From contig CAWEUI010000008.1 of assembly GCA_963812195.1 (NCBI GenBank), positions 93,958-157,957 of the forward strand: 64,000 nucleotides of DNA. Direction: 5' to 3'. This stretch comes from ZC4RG30 sp963812195. Its GTDB lineage: Bacteria > Pseudomonadota > Gammaproteobacteria > Steroidobacterales > Steroidobacteraceae. A model generated the notes under the pieces. That model did not search any database, was not told the origin of the DNA, and saw nothing but the letters and a program-made list of their open reading frames with translations. The position numbers and the translations under genes are program-made. How positions within the stretch are numbered: position 1 is the stretch's first letter; the number at the start of each line of letters is the position of its first letter. Below are positions 37,493 through 45,255 of this stretch, piece by piece.

Positions 37493-37742
37493 GAGACCTG
37501 TCCTCGAAGGGGCTGCCTGCTTTGCAGTGCCTTTGGCGTTCCTTGGCGTGCAATATATCGGCCTGTTCGCCATGGTCCGAATGTCTCATTCGACAGACGT
37601 CGCCATGTGCAGACAGCGTAGAGCAAGGGTGCGTGGCGAATATGATCAACCGCGCGCAATGGGAGTCGCGTCACAGCCGTGCCACGGCATCTGCGAATAC
37701 TTCAACTACGGCCCGCCGGAAGGGTCCGAGGGAAACTATCAG

Positions 37743-40565
37743 GTGAATTCAATCAGGGCCGCATACAGCCTCATCGGTGCGAGCCTGCTCGCGGTGCTGG
37801 CCGCGTGCAGCAGCGGCGGCAGCGTGGATATCGGCCGCGGCCAGGGCATCGACCCGGGCACCGTCGATTTCCCGGTTGCATATGTCAAGCATTTCTTCGA
37901 CGCGCAGACCCTGCCGGATTACGACCAGCTGAACAATCCCGGCCGCACGCGCCTGGCGGTGCCCGACGCCGACGTGTTCATGCGCACCAGCGCTTCGCCC
38001 TCCGGAACCGAGATCGACGTCACAGGCGCGATAACCTCCGACGGTCCCTACGACATCAAGGACCTGGATGCCTCGCCCGATGGCACGAAGCTGATCTTCT
38101 CGATGCGCGGACCGCTGGCGAACAACATGGACGAGCGCGATCCGCCCTACTGGACGCTGTGGGAATTCGACACGACCGCACCGGTCTCGGATACCAATCC
38201 GCACCAGGTGATAGACCCGGCGCTATTTCCGACCAGTGGCAACGACGTCTCGCCGCACTACCTGCCCGACGGCAGCATCGTGTTTTCCTCCACCCGTCAG
38301 CGCGGTTCCAGGGCCGCCCTGCTCGACGAGGGCAAGCCAGGCTACGAGGCGCAGTTCCAGAATGCGGGTGAGAGCGCCTTCCTGCTGCACGTTCTCAGTG
38401 CCGACCGCCAGAGCATCGAGCAGATCACCTACAACATCGGTCATGACCTGTGGCCGGAGACTCTGCGCGACGAAGATCCACTGCCGGACAATCCGCAGAG
38501 CTCGCGCTTCGTGCCGCGCCAGGGCCGCATCATGTTCAGCCGCTGGGACAACTCGGGCGGCGGCATGAGCCTCTACACCGCCAATGCCGACGGCACGGGA
38601 CTGCAGCTGCTGTACGGCGCGCGCAGTCACCGTCTGATCGAGGGCGGCAATGACGTGTACGGCCAGGATTTCCAGTTCACGCATGCACGCCCGATGGAAG
38701 ATGGCCGCGTCCTCGCGCTGGCCCGCCCCTTCGATCAGGACACGGACCAGGGCGGCGACCTGCTGATCCTTGACACCGAGGACTACGTGGAAAGCACGCA
38801 GATGCTCGCCAATGCGGCTCCCACCGGGCCCGCCCAGAGCCGCGTTACGCCCAATCAGGTCACCATTGTCGACGGCCCCTCACCCGGCGGCCGCTTCCTC
38901 TCGGCCTATCCGCTGTGGGATGGCAGCGGGCGCATCCTGGTGAGCTGGTCGTTGTGCCGGCTGCAGGACAGCACCGCCGCCGCGCCGGTGCCGCTGGCCT
39001 GCACCGATGCAAATCTGGCCGACCCCAACTACATCCCCGCGGCGCCCCTGTACAGCGCCTTCATGTTCAGCCCGATCGACAACACCTTCAAACCGCTGTT
39101 CACGCCCGCCGAGGGCGTGATGATCTCCGACCTGGTGGCCCTGCAGGCACGGGCGCCGCTGTGGGCCAGGAGCCAGGACCTGCTCAACCCGCTGCTGGCC
39201 GGCCAGGGCGTGGGCCTGCTCAGTATCCGCAGTGTCTACGACTTCGATGGCCAGCAGGCCCACACGGTAACCGGCACGGGCACCGCCACCTGTCCGGCGA
39301 CGAACCGCACCATTGCCATGCTTGCCGACCCCACGCTGTGCACGGCTGATGATCGCCCGGCGCGCTTCATCCGCATCGAGGAGGCGGTGTCGCGCTTCGA
39401 CCGCCAACTGGACATGTCCCTGCCGGACGTGGATTTCGGCGCCGCGATCGGCAGCGGCGTGGGCTTCATGCGCGTGATCCTGGGGTACGCGCCCATCGAA
39501 CCGGATGGCTCGGTCAGTGTACGCGTGCCCGCCAACGTGCCCTTCACCTTCGACATCCTCGACAAGGACGGTCGCCGCCTGCCGCAGTTCGGCCGGCACA
39601 CTTCCTGGCTGCAGCTGCGCCCCGGTGAGGAGCGACACTGCAATGGCTGCCACGAGGCTCCCGCCGGCGCCAATGCCGTCGAACAATCACATGGCCGTGA
39701 TGGCACGACGATTTCGGCGTGGGCTGGCACGGATGCCGGCCTGCCCTTTCCCAATACCCTGGCCTCCACCGGTGGCACGACGCAGAGCGGGGACACAATG
39801 GCCCTGGCCCGTGCGCGCACCTCGTGCGCCGGCGGCAGCACCACCTGTTCGGAACTGCCAGGCGTGAACCTGCGCGAGACGGATGCCTGGACCAATCCGA
39901 CGCCACAGCTCGTCGTGAACCTGAGCTACGGCGGCGGCGGCTTTGGAATCGGCGAAGGCCTTTCAACGCTGGCACCGACCAGCTCCGGCTGCCAGCTGGC
40001 CTGGAAGAGCAACTGCCGGATCGTCATCAACTACGAGGCCAACATCAATCCGTTGTGGTCGACGCCACGACAGGTCACGGCGTCTGACGGGATGGGCGGA
40101 ACCGTGGTGGTGGCGGACCACACCTGCATCAACTGCCACGCCCCGACCGACGCCATGGGAGCACCACAGGTACCGGCCGGACAGCTGGATCTGTCCGATG
40201 GCCCGCGCGATGCGACCACGCAACACAAGAACTCCTATACCGAACTGGTTACCGGCGGCAACCAGCAGCAGCTCGATGCCAACGGCCAGTTGCAGTTCGT
40301 GACGATCATGGTGGACAGCGGCCAGGTCGATGCAATGGGCAACCCCATCCTGGTCCCGCAACAGGTCCCGGAACCGGCCCGCCTAGCGCCACTTTCTGCG
40401 CGCGGGTCCACACGTTTCTTCGACCGATTTGCGAACGGCGGCGGCACCGTCGATCATAGGGGCTTCCTGACTCCCGGCGAGTTGCGCCTGATTTCCGAAT
40501 GGGTCGACATTGGCGCGCAGTACTACAACAATCCATTTGATCCCGGCGTCCCCCTCAACAACTAG
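37743..40565 (+). CDS. HzsA-related dihaem lipoprotein
   Basis: A 940-residue lipoprotein from GTG 37743, chosen because GAGGGA lies nine bases upstream and the sequence then starts with a lipoprotein signal (SLLAVLAACSSGG, lipidated Cys near residue 21). The middle resembles the beta-propeller of hydrazine synthase alpha subunit-like proteins (KDLDASPDGTKLIFSMRGP, VSPHYLPDGSIVFSSTRQ, FVPRQGRIMFSRWDN). Two CxxCH haem motifs occur at 633-637 (HCNGCHEAP) and 795-799 (CINCHAP). Hydrazine synthesis itself is not implied: no HzsB/HzsC is seen. The protein probably faces the periplasm or cell surface and moves electrons with the divergent LamG cytochrome. Confidence 0.82.
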   Translation: MNSIRAAYSLIGASLLAVLAACSSGGSVDIGRGQGIDPGTVDFPVAYVKHFFDAQTLPDYDQLNNPGRTRLAVPDADVFMRTSASPSGTEIDVTGAITSDGPYDIKDLDASPDGTKLIFSMRGPLANNMDERDPPYWTLWEFDTTAPVSDTNPHQVIDPALFPTSGNDVSPHYLPDGSIVFSSTRQRGSRAALLDEGKPGYEAQFQNAGESAFLLHVLSADRQSIEQITYNIGHDLWPETLRDEDPLPDNPQSSRFVPRQGRIMFSRWDNSGGGMSLYTANADGTGLQLLYGARSHRLIEGGNDVYGQDFQFTHARPMEDGRVLALARPFDQDTDQGGDLLILDTEDYVESTQMLANAAPTGPAQSRVTPNQVTIVDGPSPGGRFLSAYPLWDGSGRILVSWSLCRLQDSTAAAPVPLACTDANLADPNYIPAAPLYSAFMFSPIDNTFKPLFTPAEGVMISDLVALQARAPLWARSQDLLNPLLAGQGVGLLSIRSVYDFDGQQAHTVTGTGTATCPATNRTIAMLADPTLCTADDRPARFIRIEEAVSRFDRQLDMSLPDVDFGAAIGSGVGFMRVILGYAPIEPDGSVSVRVPANVPFTFDILDKDGRRLPQFGRHTSWLQLRPGEERHCNGCHEAPAGANAVEQSHGRDGTTISAWAGTDAGLPFPNTLASTGGTTQSGDTMALARARTSCAGGSTTCSELPGVNLRETDAWTNPTPQLVVNLSYGGGGFGIGEGLSTLAPTSSGCQLAWKSNCRIVINYEANINPLWSTPRQVTASDGMGGTVVVADHTCINCHAPTDAMGAPQVPAGQLDLSDGPRDATTQHKNSYTELVTGGNQQQLDANGQLQFVTIMVDSGQVDAMGNPILVPQQVPEPARLAPLSARGSTRFFDRFANGGGTVDHRGFLTPGELRLISEWVDIGAQYYNNPFDPGVPLNN

Positions 40566-41313
40566 CGCGCTTCGTGCGTTGGGCCTGGTGCTGCTTGCCG
40601 TGCTGGCAGGTGGTGCGGCACGCGCTGGAGAGGCAGCGCACGATCCGGCGCAGCTGTTCGTCGCCGAGCCCTATCTGGAGCTGCGCCTGGGGCCCGGACG
40701 TGGCTATGCGGTCACCCAGGTGGTGCCGCGTGGAGATTCCGTCGAGGTCCTGTACCGGCGTACCGAGTGGTTCAAGGTGCGAACCGGGCGCGGCGTGGAA
40801 GGCTGGGCATCCGAGAAGGCCATGCGCAGGATGCTGCTCGCCGATGGCAGCGAATTCACCTTCGACCTGGGAAATCGCGCCGGCTTCACCTCCCACCATT
40901 GGGAGATGGGCGCCGGCGCCGGCGACTACGGCGGCGCCACGCTGATTGCCGGCCGGATGTCCTGGTCCATGACCGACCAGATGCAGATCGAACTGACCGG
41001 GTCGCAGTTCCTGGGCAAGGCCAGCAACGGCTACGCGGCGGAGATCGGCCTGGCGCATGTGTTTCGTTCCGAATGGCGCCTCTCGCCCCTGCTGACGCTG
41101 GGCACGGGCGGCATCTGGATTCATCCCCGGTCCACCACGGTCGCGGCGCCGGACAGCAGTGATCAAACCGCCTACGCGGGCGTCGGCCTGCGCTACTACC
41201 TCACACGACGATTCTTCCTGCGCGGCGAATACCGTCACCACCTGGTATTCACCAGCCGCAATGAGAACGAGGAGATCAAGGAATGGAAACTCGAGCTCGC
41301 CTTCTTCTTCTGA
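40510..41313 (+). CDS. SH3-domain protein with outer-membrane beta-barrel
   Basis: A secreted protein of up to 267 residues. The start is uncertain: TTG 40510 gives a long N-terminal region overlapping the HzsA-like gene by 56 bases, and TTG 40579 or GTG 40588 would start close to the hydrophobic signal (LGLVLLAVLAGGAARA). An SH3b domain follows (LFVAEPYLELRLGPGRGYAVTQVVPRGD in parts, YRRTEWFKVRT, GVEGWASEKAM). The rest is a run of amphipathic strands ending in aromatic residues (ELAFFF), typical of a small outer-membrane barrel. It may anchor the envelope complex through peptidoglycan or protein contacts. It is followed by an overlapping barrel lipoprotein. Confidence 0.78.
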   Translation: MARSTTTIHLIPASPSTTSALRALGLVLLAVLAGGAARAGEAAHDPAQLFVAEPYLELRLGPGRGYAVTQVVPRGDSVEVLYRRTEWFKVRTGRGVEGWASEKAMRRMLLADGSEFTFDLGNRAGFTSHHWEMGAGAGDYGGATLIAGRMSWSMTDQMQIELTGSQFLGKASNGYAAEIGLAHVFRSEWRLSPLLTLGTGGIWIHPRSTTVAAPDSSDQTAYAGVGLRYYLTRRFFLRGEYRHHLVFTSRNENEEIKEWKLELAFFF

Positions 41314-41981
41314 GCCTCGCACTGGCCGGGCTTGCCGGCTGTGCCTCGCTGCACCTGCCCTGGCACCACAAGGCGGCGCAGCAGCAGGCCGCCGATGCGG
41401 GCGAGGAGGAGCCATCGAGCACTCCGCCGGAAGTCATCCAGCCCGAAGTGGAGCGGCGCAAGATCACGGTTCCGAAAATCGAAGCCAGCAACGTCGAACT
41501 GGGCGGCAGCTACGGCTCGCTGTCCATCGAGGATTTCGGCACCAATCCCACGTGGGGCCTGACCGCCGCGTACCACGTGACAGAAGACTTCTTCTTCCAG
41601 GCCAGCTACGGCCGTTCCACGGCCGGCAGGACCAGCTACGAGACCCTGGGCGGAGATGTGCAATTGCTTACTCCGGCTGAGAGGCGCTTCACGTACTACA
41701 ACCTCTCGCTGGGTTACAACCTGCTTCCTGGCGAGGTGTACATCGGTCGCAGTCTCGCCATGAACAGCGCGCTGTACGTGCTGGGCGGGATTGGCAGCAC
41801 GAAGTTCGCCGGCGATCAGCACTTCACGGTGAACTTCGGGGCCGGATACCGGCTGCTGCCCACGGACTGGCTGGCGGTGCACATCGAGGTGCAGGACCAT
41901 GTCTTCCAGTCGGATCTGCTCGGCAGCCAGAAACTGGTCAACAACTTCGGCGCGGGTATCGGATTGACCGTGTTCTTCTGA
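41283..41981 (+). CDS. Outer-membrane beta-barrel lipoprotein
   Basis: A 232-residue protein starting at ATG 41283 after AAGGA, overlapping the previous gene by 31 bases. A lipobox ALAGLAGC gives a lipidated Cys near residue 20, followed by an acidic Pro-rich linker and about eight beta-strands (GGSYGSLSIEDFG, LTAAYHVTEDFFFQASYG, FTVNFGAGYRLL, FGAGIGLTVFF) ending in Phe, as outer-membrane barrels do. It resembles the outer-membrane beta-barrel proteins found with SH3-type partners in Agl-Glt-like clusters; assignment to that complex is inference from position. Confidence 0.82.
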   Translation: METRARLLLLSLALAGLAGCASLHLPWHHKAAQQQAADAGEEEPSSTPPEVIQPEVERRKITVPKIEASNVELGGSYGSLSIEDFGTNPTWGLTAAYHVTEDFFFQASYGRSTAGRTSYETLGGDVQLLTPAERRFTYYNLSLGYNLLPGEVYIGRSLAMNSALYVLGGIGSTKFAGDQHFTVNFGAGYRLLPTDWLAVHIEVQDHVFQSDLLGSQKLVNNFGAGIGLTVFF

Positions 41982-42000
41982 ACGCCGAGGAGGCATGTAA

Positions 42001-42750
42001 ATGAACGCGACAAGGAAATTCCGCCCGACGGGCCTGCGCGCCCTGCTGCTGGCAGCAATGATCAGCGCCCCCGCCCTGGCGGGCATGCCCTCGGTCCCGG
42101 CGCCGCAATTCCAGCTGCAGAGCATGGCCGGCAAGCCGGTGGCGCTCAGCCAGTTCAAGGGCCAGGTGGTGATGATCAACTTCTGGGCCAGCTGGTGCGG
42201 GCCCTGCCGCCAGGAAATGCCCATCCTCGAGCAGCTGTACGACAAGTACAAGCCGATGGGTTTCACCATGGTCGGTGTGAACGTGGAGCCCGACTCCAAT
42301 GCCGCAGTCAACTGGCTGAAGGCCACACCTGTCACCTTTCCGATACTGTTCGACACCAAGAGCCAGGTGAGTAAGCTTTATCAGGTCGCCGGCATGCCGA
42401 GCACCGTGATCGTGGACCGCAAGGGTAACCTGCGCTGGCTGCATCGCGGCTACAAGCCGGGCGACGAGAACGAATATCTCGAACCAGATCCGCGCGCTGG
42501 TGCGCGAGTAGGAGCACGTACGAAACTGGCAAGGTCTCTGTTGTTGGCGGGTGTCGTGCTGCTGCCCCTGGCCGGCTGTGGTTCCGTGCAGCCATGGGTC
42601 AAGCCCTACGAGCGCGAACACCTGGCCGACCCGATCATGGCCATCGACCCGGATCCGGTGTCCTCGGCCTACATTGACCACGTGTTCGAGGTCCGCGAGG
42701 GCGCCCACGGCGCTACCGGCGGTGCCGGCGGCGGTTGCGGCTGCTCGTGA
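42001..42750 (+). CDS. TlpA-like thioredoxin fused in frame to a DUF4266 lipoprotein
   Basis: A 249-residue fusion. Residues 1-160 form a secreted TlpA domain (Cys66 and Cys69 in WASWCGPC, cis-Pro in AGMPSTVIV). Residues 174-249 are a DUF4266 protein with its own signal-like segment and lipobox (LLPLAGC, Cys193), VKPYEREHLADPIMA and a Gly/Cys-rich tail (GGAGGGCGCS). These are normally two genes. Removing one C at about 42480 restores a separate TlpA ending NQIRALVRE followed by TAG at 42509-42511, with an AGGAG site before codon 174. That codon is ACG where an ATG would be expected. ATG 42001 follows GGAGG; an ATGTAA just upstream is ignored. Confidence 0.78.
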   Translation: MNATRKFRPTGLRALLLAAMISAPALAGMPSVPAPQFQLQSMAGKPVALSQFKGQVVMINFWASWCGPCRQEMPILEQLYDKYKPMGFTMVGVNVEPDSNAAVNWLKATPVTFPILFDTKSQVSKLYQVAGMPSTVIVDRKGNLRWLHRGYKPGDENEYLEPDPRAGARVGARTKLARSLLLAGVVLLPLAGCGSVQPWVKPYEREHLADPIMAIDPDPVSSAYIDHVFEVREGAHGATGGAGGGCGCS

Positions 42751-43940
42751 TGCGACGTTTCGGTCGGCCGCTGGCGGTGGCCGTGCTGCTGCTTGCCGCA
42801 GTGGCACGCAGCGCCGTGCTGCCGGATGATCGCGCCGACTTCATGTATCACCGGTACGAGGGCGGCGGGCTCACGGTTCAGGGTCCATCCGTACTGGTGC
42901 GCAAGAAGATCGGCGAATCCTTCTCGGCCACCGCCAACTACTACGTCGACACCATCAGCAGCGCCTCCATCGACGTAGTCGTCTCCGGCGCCAGCCCCTA
43001 TCGCGAGCAGCGCACGCAGAAGAGCCTGTCGCTGGACTACCTGCATGGCAAGTCCACCTGGTCGGCGAGCTACATGACGTCGGACGAGAACGACTACGAA
43101 TCCAGGACCTGGTCGTTGTCGGTGAGCCAGGACATGTTCGGTGACCTCACCACGGTCAATTTCGGCTTTTCGCGCGGCAACGACACCGTGTTCAAGACGA
43201 TTGCCGATGGCAATGGCGGCAAGCAGCGCGACCCGAACTTCCACCGTCCGCTGGACCGCTACGACTATCGCGTGGGCATAACCCAGGTACTGACGCGCAA
43301 CCTGCTGAGCTCGCTGAACTTCGAAACCATCAGCGAACAGGGGGATCTGCAGAACCCCTACCGCTACATCCGCTATTGCGTGCCGAACTGCTACAACGGC
43401 GCCGTGCCCAGCGCCTTCGGGCGCGCCCCGGAAATCTACCCGAACACACGCACCAGCAATGCCGCCGAGCTGATGCTCAAGTACTACATGCCGTGGCGCG
43501 CGTCCCTGACGGGCCAGTATCGTTACTACCGCGACACCTGGGGCATCCGCGCGCATACGGGTGAGATCGAATACGTGCAGCCGTGGAAGAACCGCTGGGT
43601 GTTCTCCGGATCGTACCGGTACTACACGCAGAACAGCGCGGACTTCTTCAGCGACCTGTTTCCATCCGTCGATGCGCAGAACTTCATGGCGCGCGATCGC
43701 GTCTACTCCGCGCTCAACAGCAACACCATTGGCCTGGGTGTGTCGTACGAGTTTCCGGTGGGCTGGACCAGCTGGATCAATCGCGGCACGGCCAATCTGC
43801 ACATCGACCACCAGATGATCGATTACACGGCGTTCCGTGACCTGCGGGGCAACCTGTCGGGCGCGCTGGTACCCGGGACCGAGCCGCCGTACTCCTACGC
43901 GGCAAACATCCTGCAGTTCTATCTGTCGTTCTGGTTCTAG
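42750..43940 (+). CDS. DUF3570 family outer-membrane protein
   Basis: A 396-residue exported protein. Its ATG shares a base with the preceding stop (TGATG), indicating coupling. A signal peptide (LAVAVLLLAAVARSA) is followed by strand-rich sequence with many aromatic pairs (FMYHRYEGGGLTVQGPSVLVRK, NYYVDTISSASIDVVVSGAS, YREQRTQKSLSLDY) ending LQFYLSFWF, as expected for a barrel. DUF3570 proteins are usually next to DUF4266, TlpA-like and ApbE genes; the ApbE gene here lies about 5 kb away, separated by molybdate and signalling genes. The biochemical role is unknown. Confidence 0.87.
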   Translation: MRRFGRPLAVAVLLLAAVARSAVLPDDRADFMYHRYEGGGLTVQGPSVLVRKKIGESFSATANYYVDTISSASIDVVVSGASPYREQRTQKSLSLDYLHGKSTWSASYMTSDENDYESRTWSLSVSQDMFGDLTTVNFGFSRGNDTVFKTIADGNGGKQRDPNFHRPLDRYDYRVGITQVLTRNLLSSLNFETISEQGDLQNPYRYIRYCVPNCYNGAVPSAFGRAPEIYPNTRTSNAAELMLKYYMPWRASLTGQYRYYRDTWGIRAHTGEIEYVQPWKNRWVFSGSYRYYTQNSADFFSDLFPSVDAQNFMARDRVYSALNSNTIGLGVSYEFPVGWTSWINRGTANLHIDHQMIDYTAFRDLRGNLSGALVPGTEPPYSYAANILQFYLSFWF

Positions 43941-43956
43941 GACGCCGGCACCGGCT

Positions 43957-44370
43957 CTAGCGCGCCCGCGCCCGGGGCCGTCGTTGCAGGGCGCGCGCAA
44001 CGGGCCGTCGCCCGGCCTGTGCTTCCTGCACCTCGCCGCTGACCTGCGTGTCTGCAAACGTGGCGGCGGCCAGCGCATCGACCGCGCTCTCGAAGGCGCG
44101 ATAATCGGCCACCAGCCGCCGGCCAAAATCCGTCAGGCGCGTGCCACCGCCATCCCTGCCACCTACGGATAATTCCACCACCGCCTGCTGGAAGCATTCG
44201 TTGGTGTTGTGCAGCAACAGCCAGGCGCGGCGATAACTCATGCCCAGCGCACGCGCCGCAGCGGACAGGGACCCGGTGCGCCCGATGCCTTCCAGCAACC
44301 CGATCTTGCCAGGGCCGATCGAGCAGGTACCCGAAAAGTCGATGCGGATGTGTGCGTGCGGCTTGGGCAT
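43957..44370 (-). CDS. ModE N-terminal-type winged-helix regulator
   Basis: A 137-residue protein with a ModE/LysR-type DNA-binding domain (about 20-100): RIDFSGTCSIGPGKIGLLEGI, then TGSLSAAARALGMSYRRAWLLL and GGRDGGGTRLTDFGRRLV. The molybdate-binding Mop domains of full ModE are absent, and the C-terminal tail is Arg-rich and disordered-looking. It is divergent from modA with 35 bases between starts and an inverted repeat in that gap, so it probably represses modA. How it would sense molybdate without a Mop domain is open; it may respond otherwise. Confidence 0.85.
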   Translation of the reverse strand: MPKPHAHIRIDFSGTCSIGPGKIGLLEGIGRTGSLSAAARALGMSYRRAWLLLHNTNECFQQAVVELSVGGRDGGGTRLTDFGRRLVADYRAFESAVDALAAATFADTQVSGEVQEAQAGRRPVARALQRRPRARAR

Positions 44371-44372
44371 TG

Positions 44373-44394
44373 GTTATATTCTATCGTACATAAC
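44373..44394. promoter_or_regulatory. Candidate ModE-type operator between regulator and modA
   Basis: Inverted arms GTTAT (44373-44377) and ATAAC (44390-44394) frame a 12-base centre, reading GGTTATATT and CGTTATGTA on opposite strands. This resembles the GTTATAT/TATAAC half-sites of ModE boxes in proteobacteria. The repeat fills most of the 35-base divergent gap and overlaps the probable promoters, which suits repression of both genes. Confidence 0.65.
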
Positions 44395-44405
44395 GGAGTC
44401 GTCCC

Positions 44406-45167
44406 ATGAAGAATACCGCGCTGCTCGCGGGCCTGCTGCTGGCCATGAACTGCGTCGGCGCACCGGCTGCACAGCGTATCGTCACAGTGTTCGCCGCCTC
44501 CTCGATGACCGATGTGCTCGAGGAAGCCGGCAAGGCCTTCACGGACCAGAGCGGCATCCCGGTACGTTTCTCGTTCGCGGCCAGCTCCGCGCTGGCACGG
44601 CAAATCGAATCCGGAGCACCGGCGGACGTGTTCGTCTGTGCCGACGAGGACTGGATGAACTATCTGGCCGACCACAATCTGATCCGCCCGGCGACACGCG
44701 CCGACGTGGCCGCCAATTCGCTGGTGCTGGTGGCGCCCGCCGACAGCACGGTCTCAGTGAAGATCGCGCCGCACTTCCCGCTGTTGCGGGCATTGGGTGC
44801 GAAGGGTCGCATCGCCACCGCCGATCCGGACAGCGTACCGGCCGGCAAGTACGCGCAGGCCGCCTTGCGGGCGCTTGGCGTGTGGGACAGTGTCGCGGAT
44901 CGCATCGTGCCCGCTGAAAACGTGCGCTCGGCACTGGCCTTCGTCGCGCTGGGCGAAGCTCCACTGGGGATCGTCTACGCCACCGATGCCCGCATCGATC
45001 CCAAGGTACGTGTGGTCGACACCTTCCCGGCCGGCTCGCATGCACCCATCAGATATCCGGCCGCGGTCACCACCAGCGCAGGGGCAGGCGCGGCGGCCTT
45101 CGTGAGGTTTCTGCGTGGAGACACGGCGCGCGCCATCTTCGTCCGGTACGGATTCCGCGCTCCGTGA
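44406..45167 (+). CDS. modA: Molybdate ABC transporter substrate-binding protein
   Basis: A 253-residue periplasmic oxyanion-binding protein. A signal peptide (about 1-22) precedes TVFAASSMTDVLEEAGKAF, where the SS pair is the classical molybdate-contacting motif, then FAASSALARQIESGAPADVFVCADEDWMN and LPAVIVY-like late motifs (LGIVYATDARI). GGAG seven bases upstream supports ATG 44406. No modB or modC follows; the next gene is on the opposite strand. The permease may be elsewhere in the genome, or the protein may serve another transporter. Confidence 0.92.
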   Translation: MKNTALLAGLLLAMNCVGAPAAQRIVTVFAASSMTDVLEEAGKAFTDQSGIPVRFSFAASSALARQIESGAPADVFVCADEDWMNYLADHNLIRPATRADVAANSLVLVAPADSTVSVKIAPHFPLLRALGAKGRIATADPDSVPAGKYAQAALRALGVWDSVADRIVPAENVRSALAFVALGEAPLGIVYATDARIDPKVRVVDTFPAGSHAPIRYPAAVTTSAGAGAAAFVRFLRGDTARAIFVRYGFRAP

Positions 45168-45255
45168 AGGGCCGACACGTAGTGCTGCGAGTGTACGGCT
45201 GTTCACCAGCGCTCCAGCCGCGCCGCCATGGGGTCCGGCGCAGGCTGCGCGGCGT

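Noticed and set aside
40510..40590. A separate small gene between the HzsA-like gene and the SH3-barrel gene
   Set aside because: The frame is continuous with the SH3-barrel protein; the uncertainty is only about its start codon.
41995..42000. ATGTAA start-stop just before the TlpA ATG
   Set aside because: It is too close to the GGAGG site to be used and gives no peptide; treated as chance.
44371..44405. Possible separate promoter elements in the modE-modA gap
   Set aside because: The gap is only 35 bases and most of it is the inverted repeat, so individual -10 and -35 boxes cannot be told apart.
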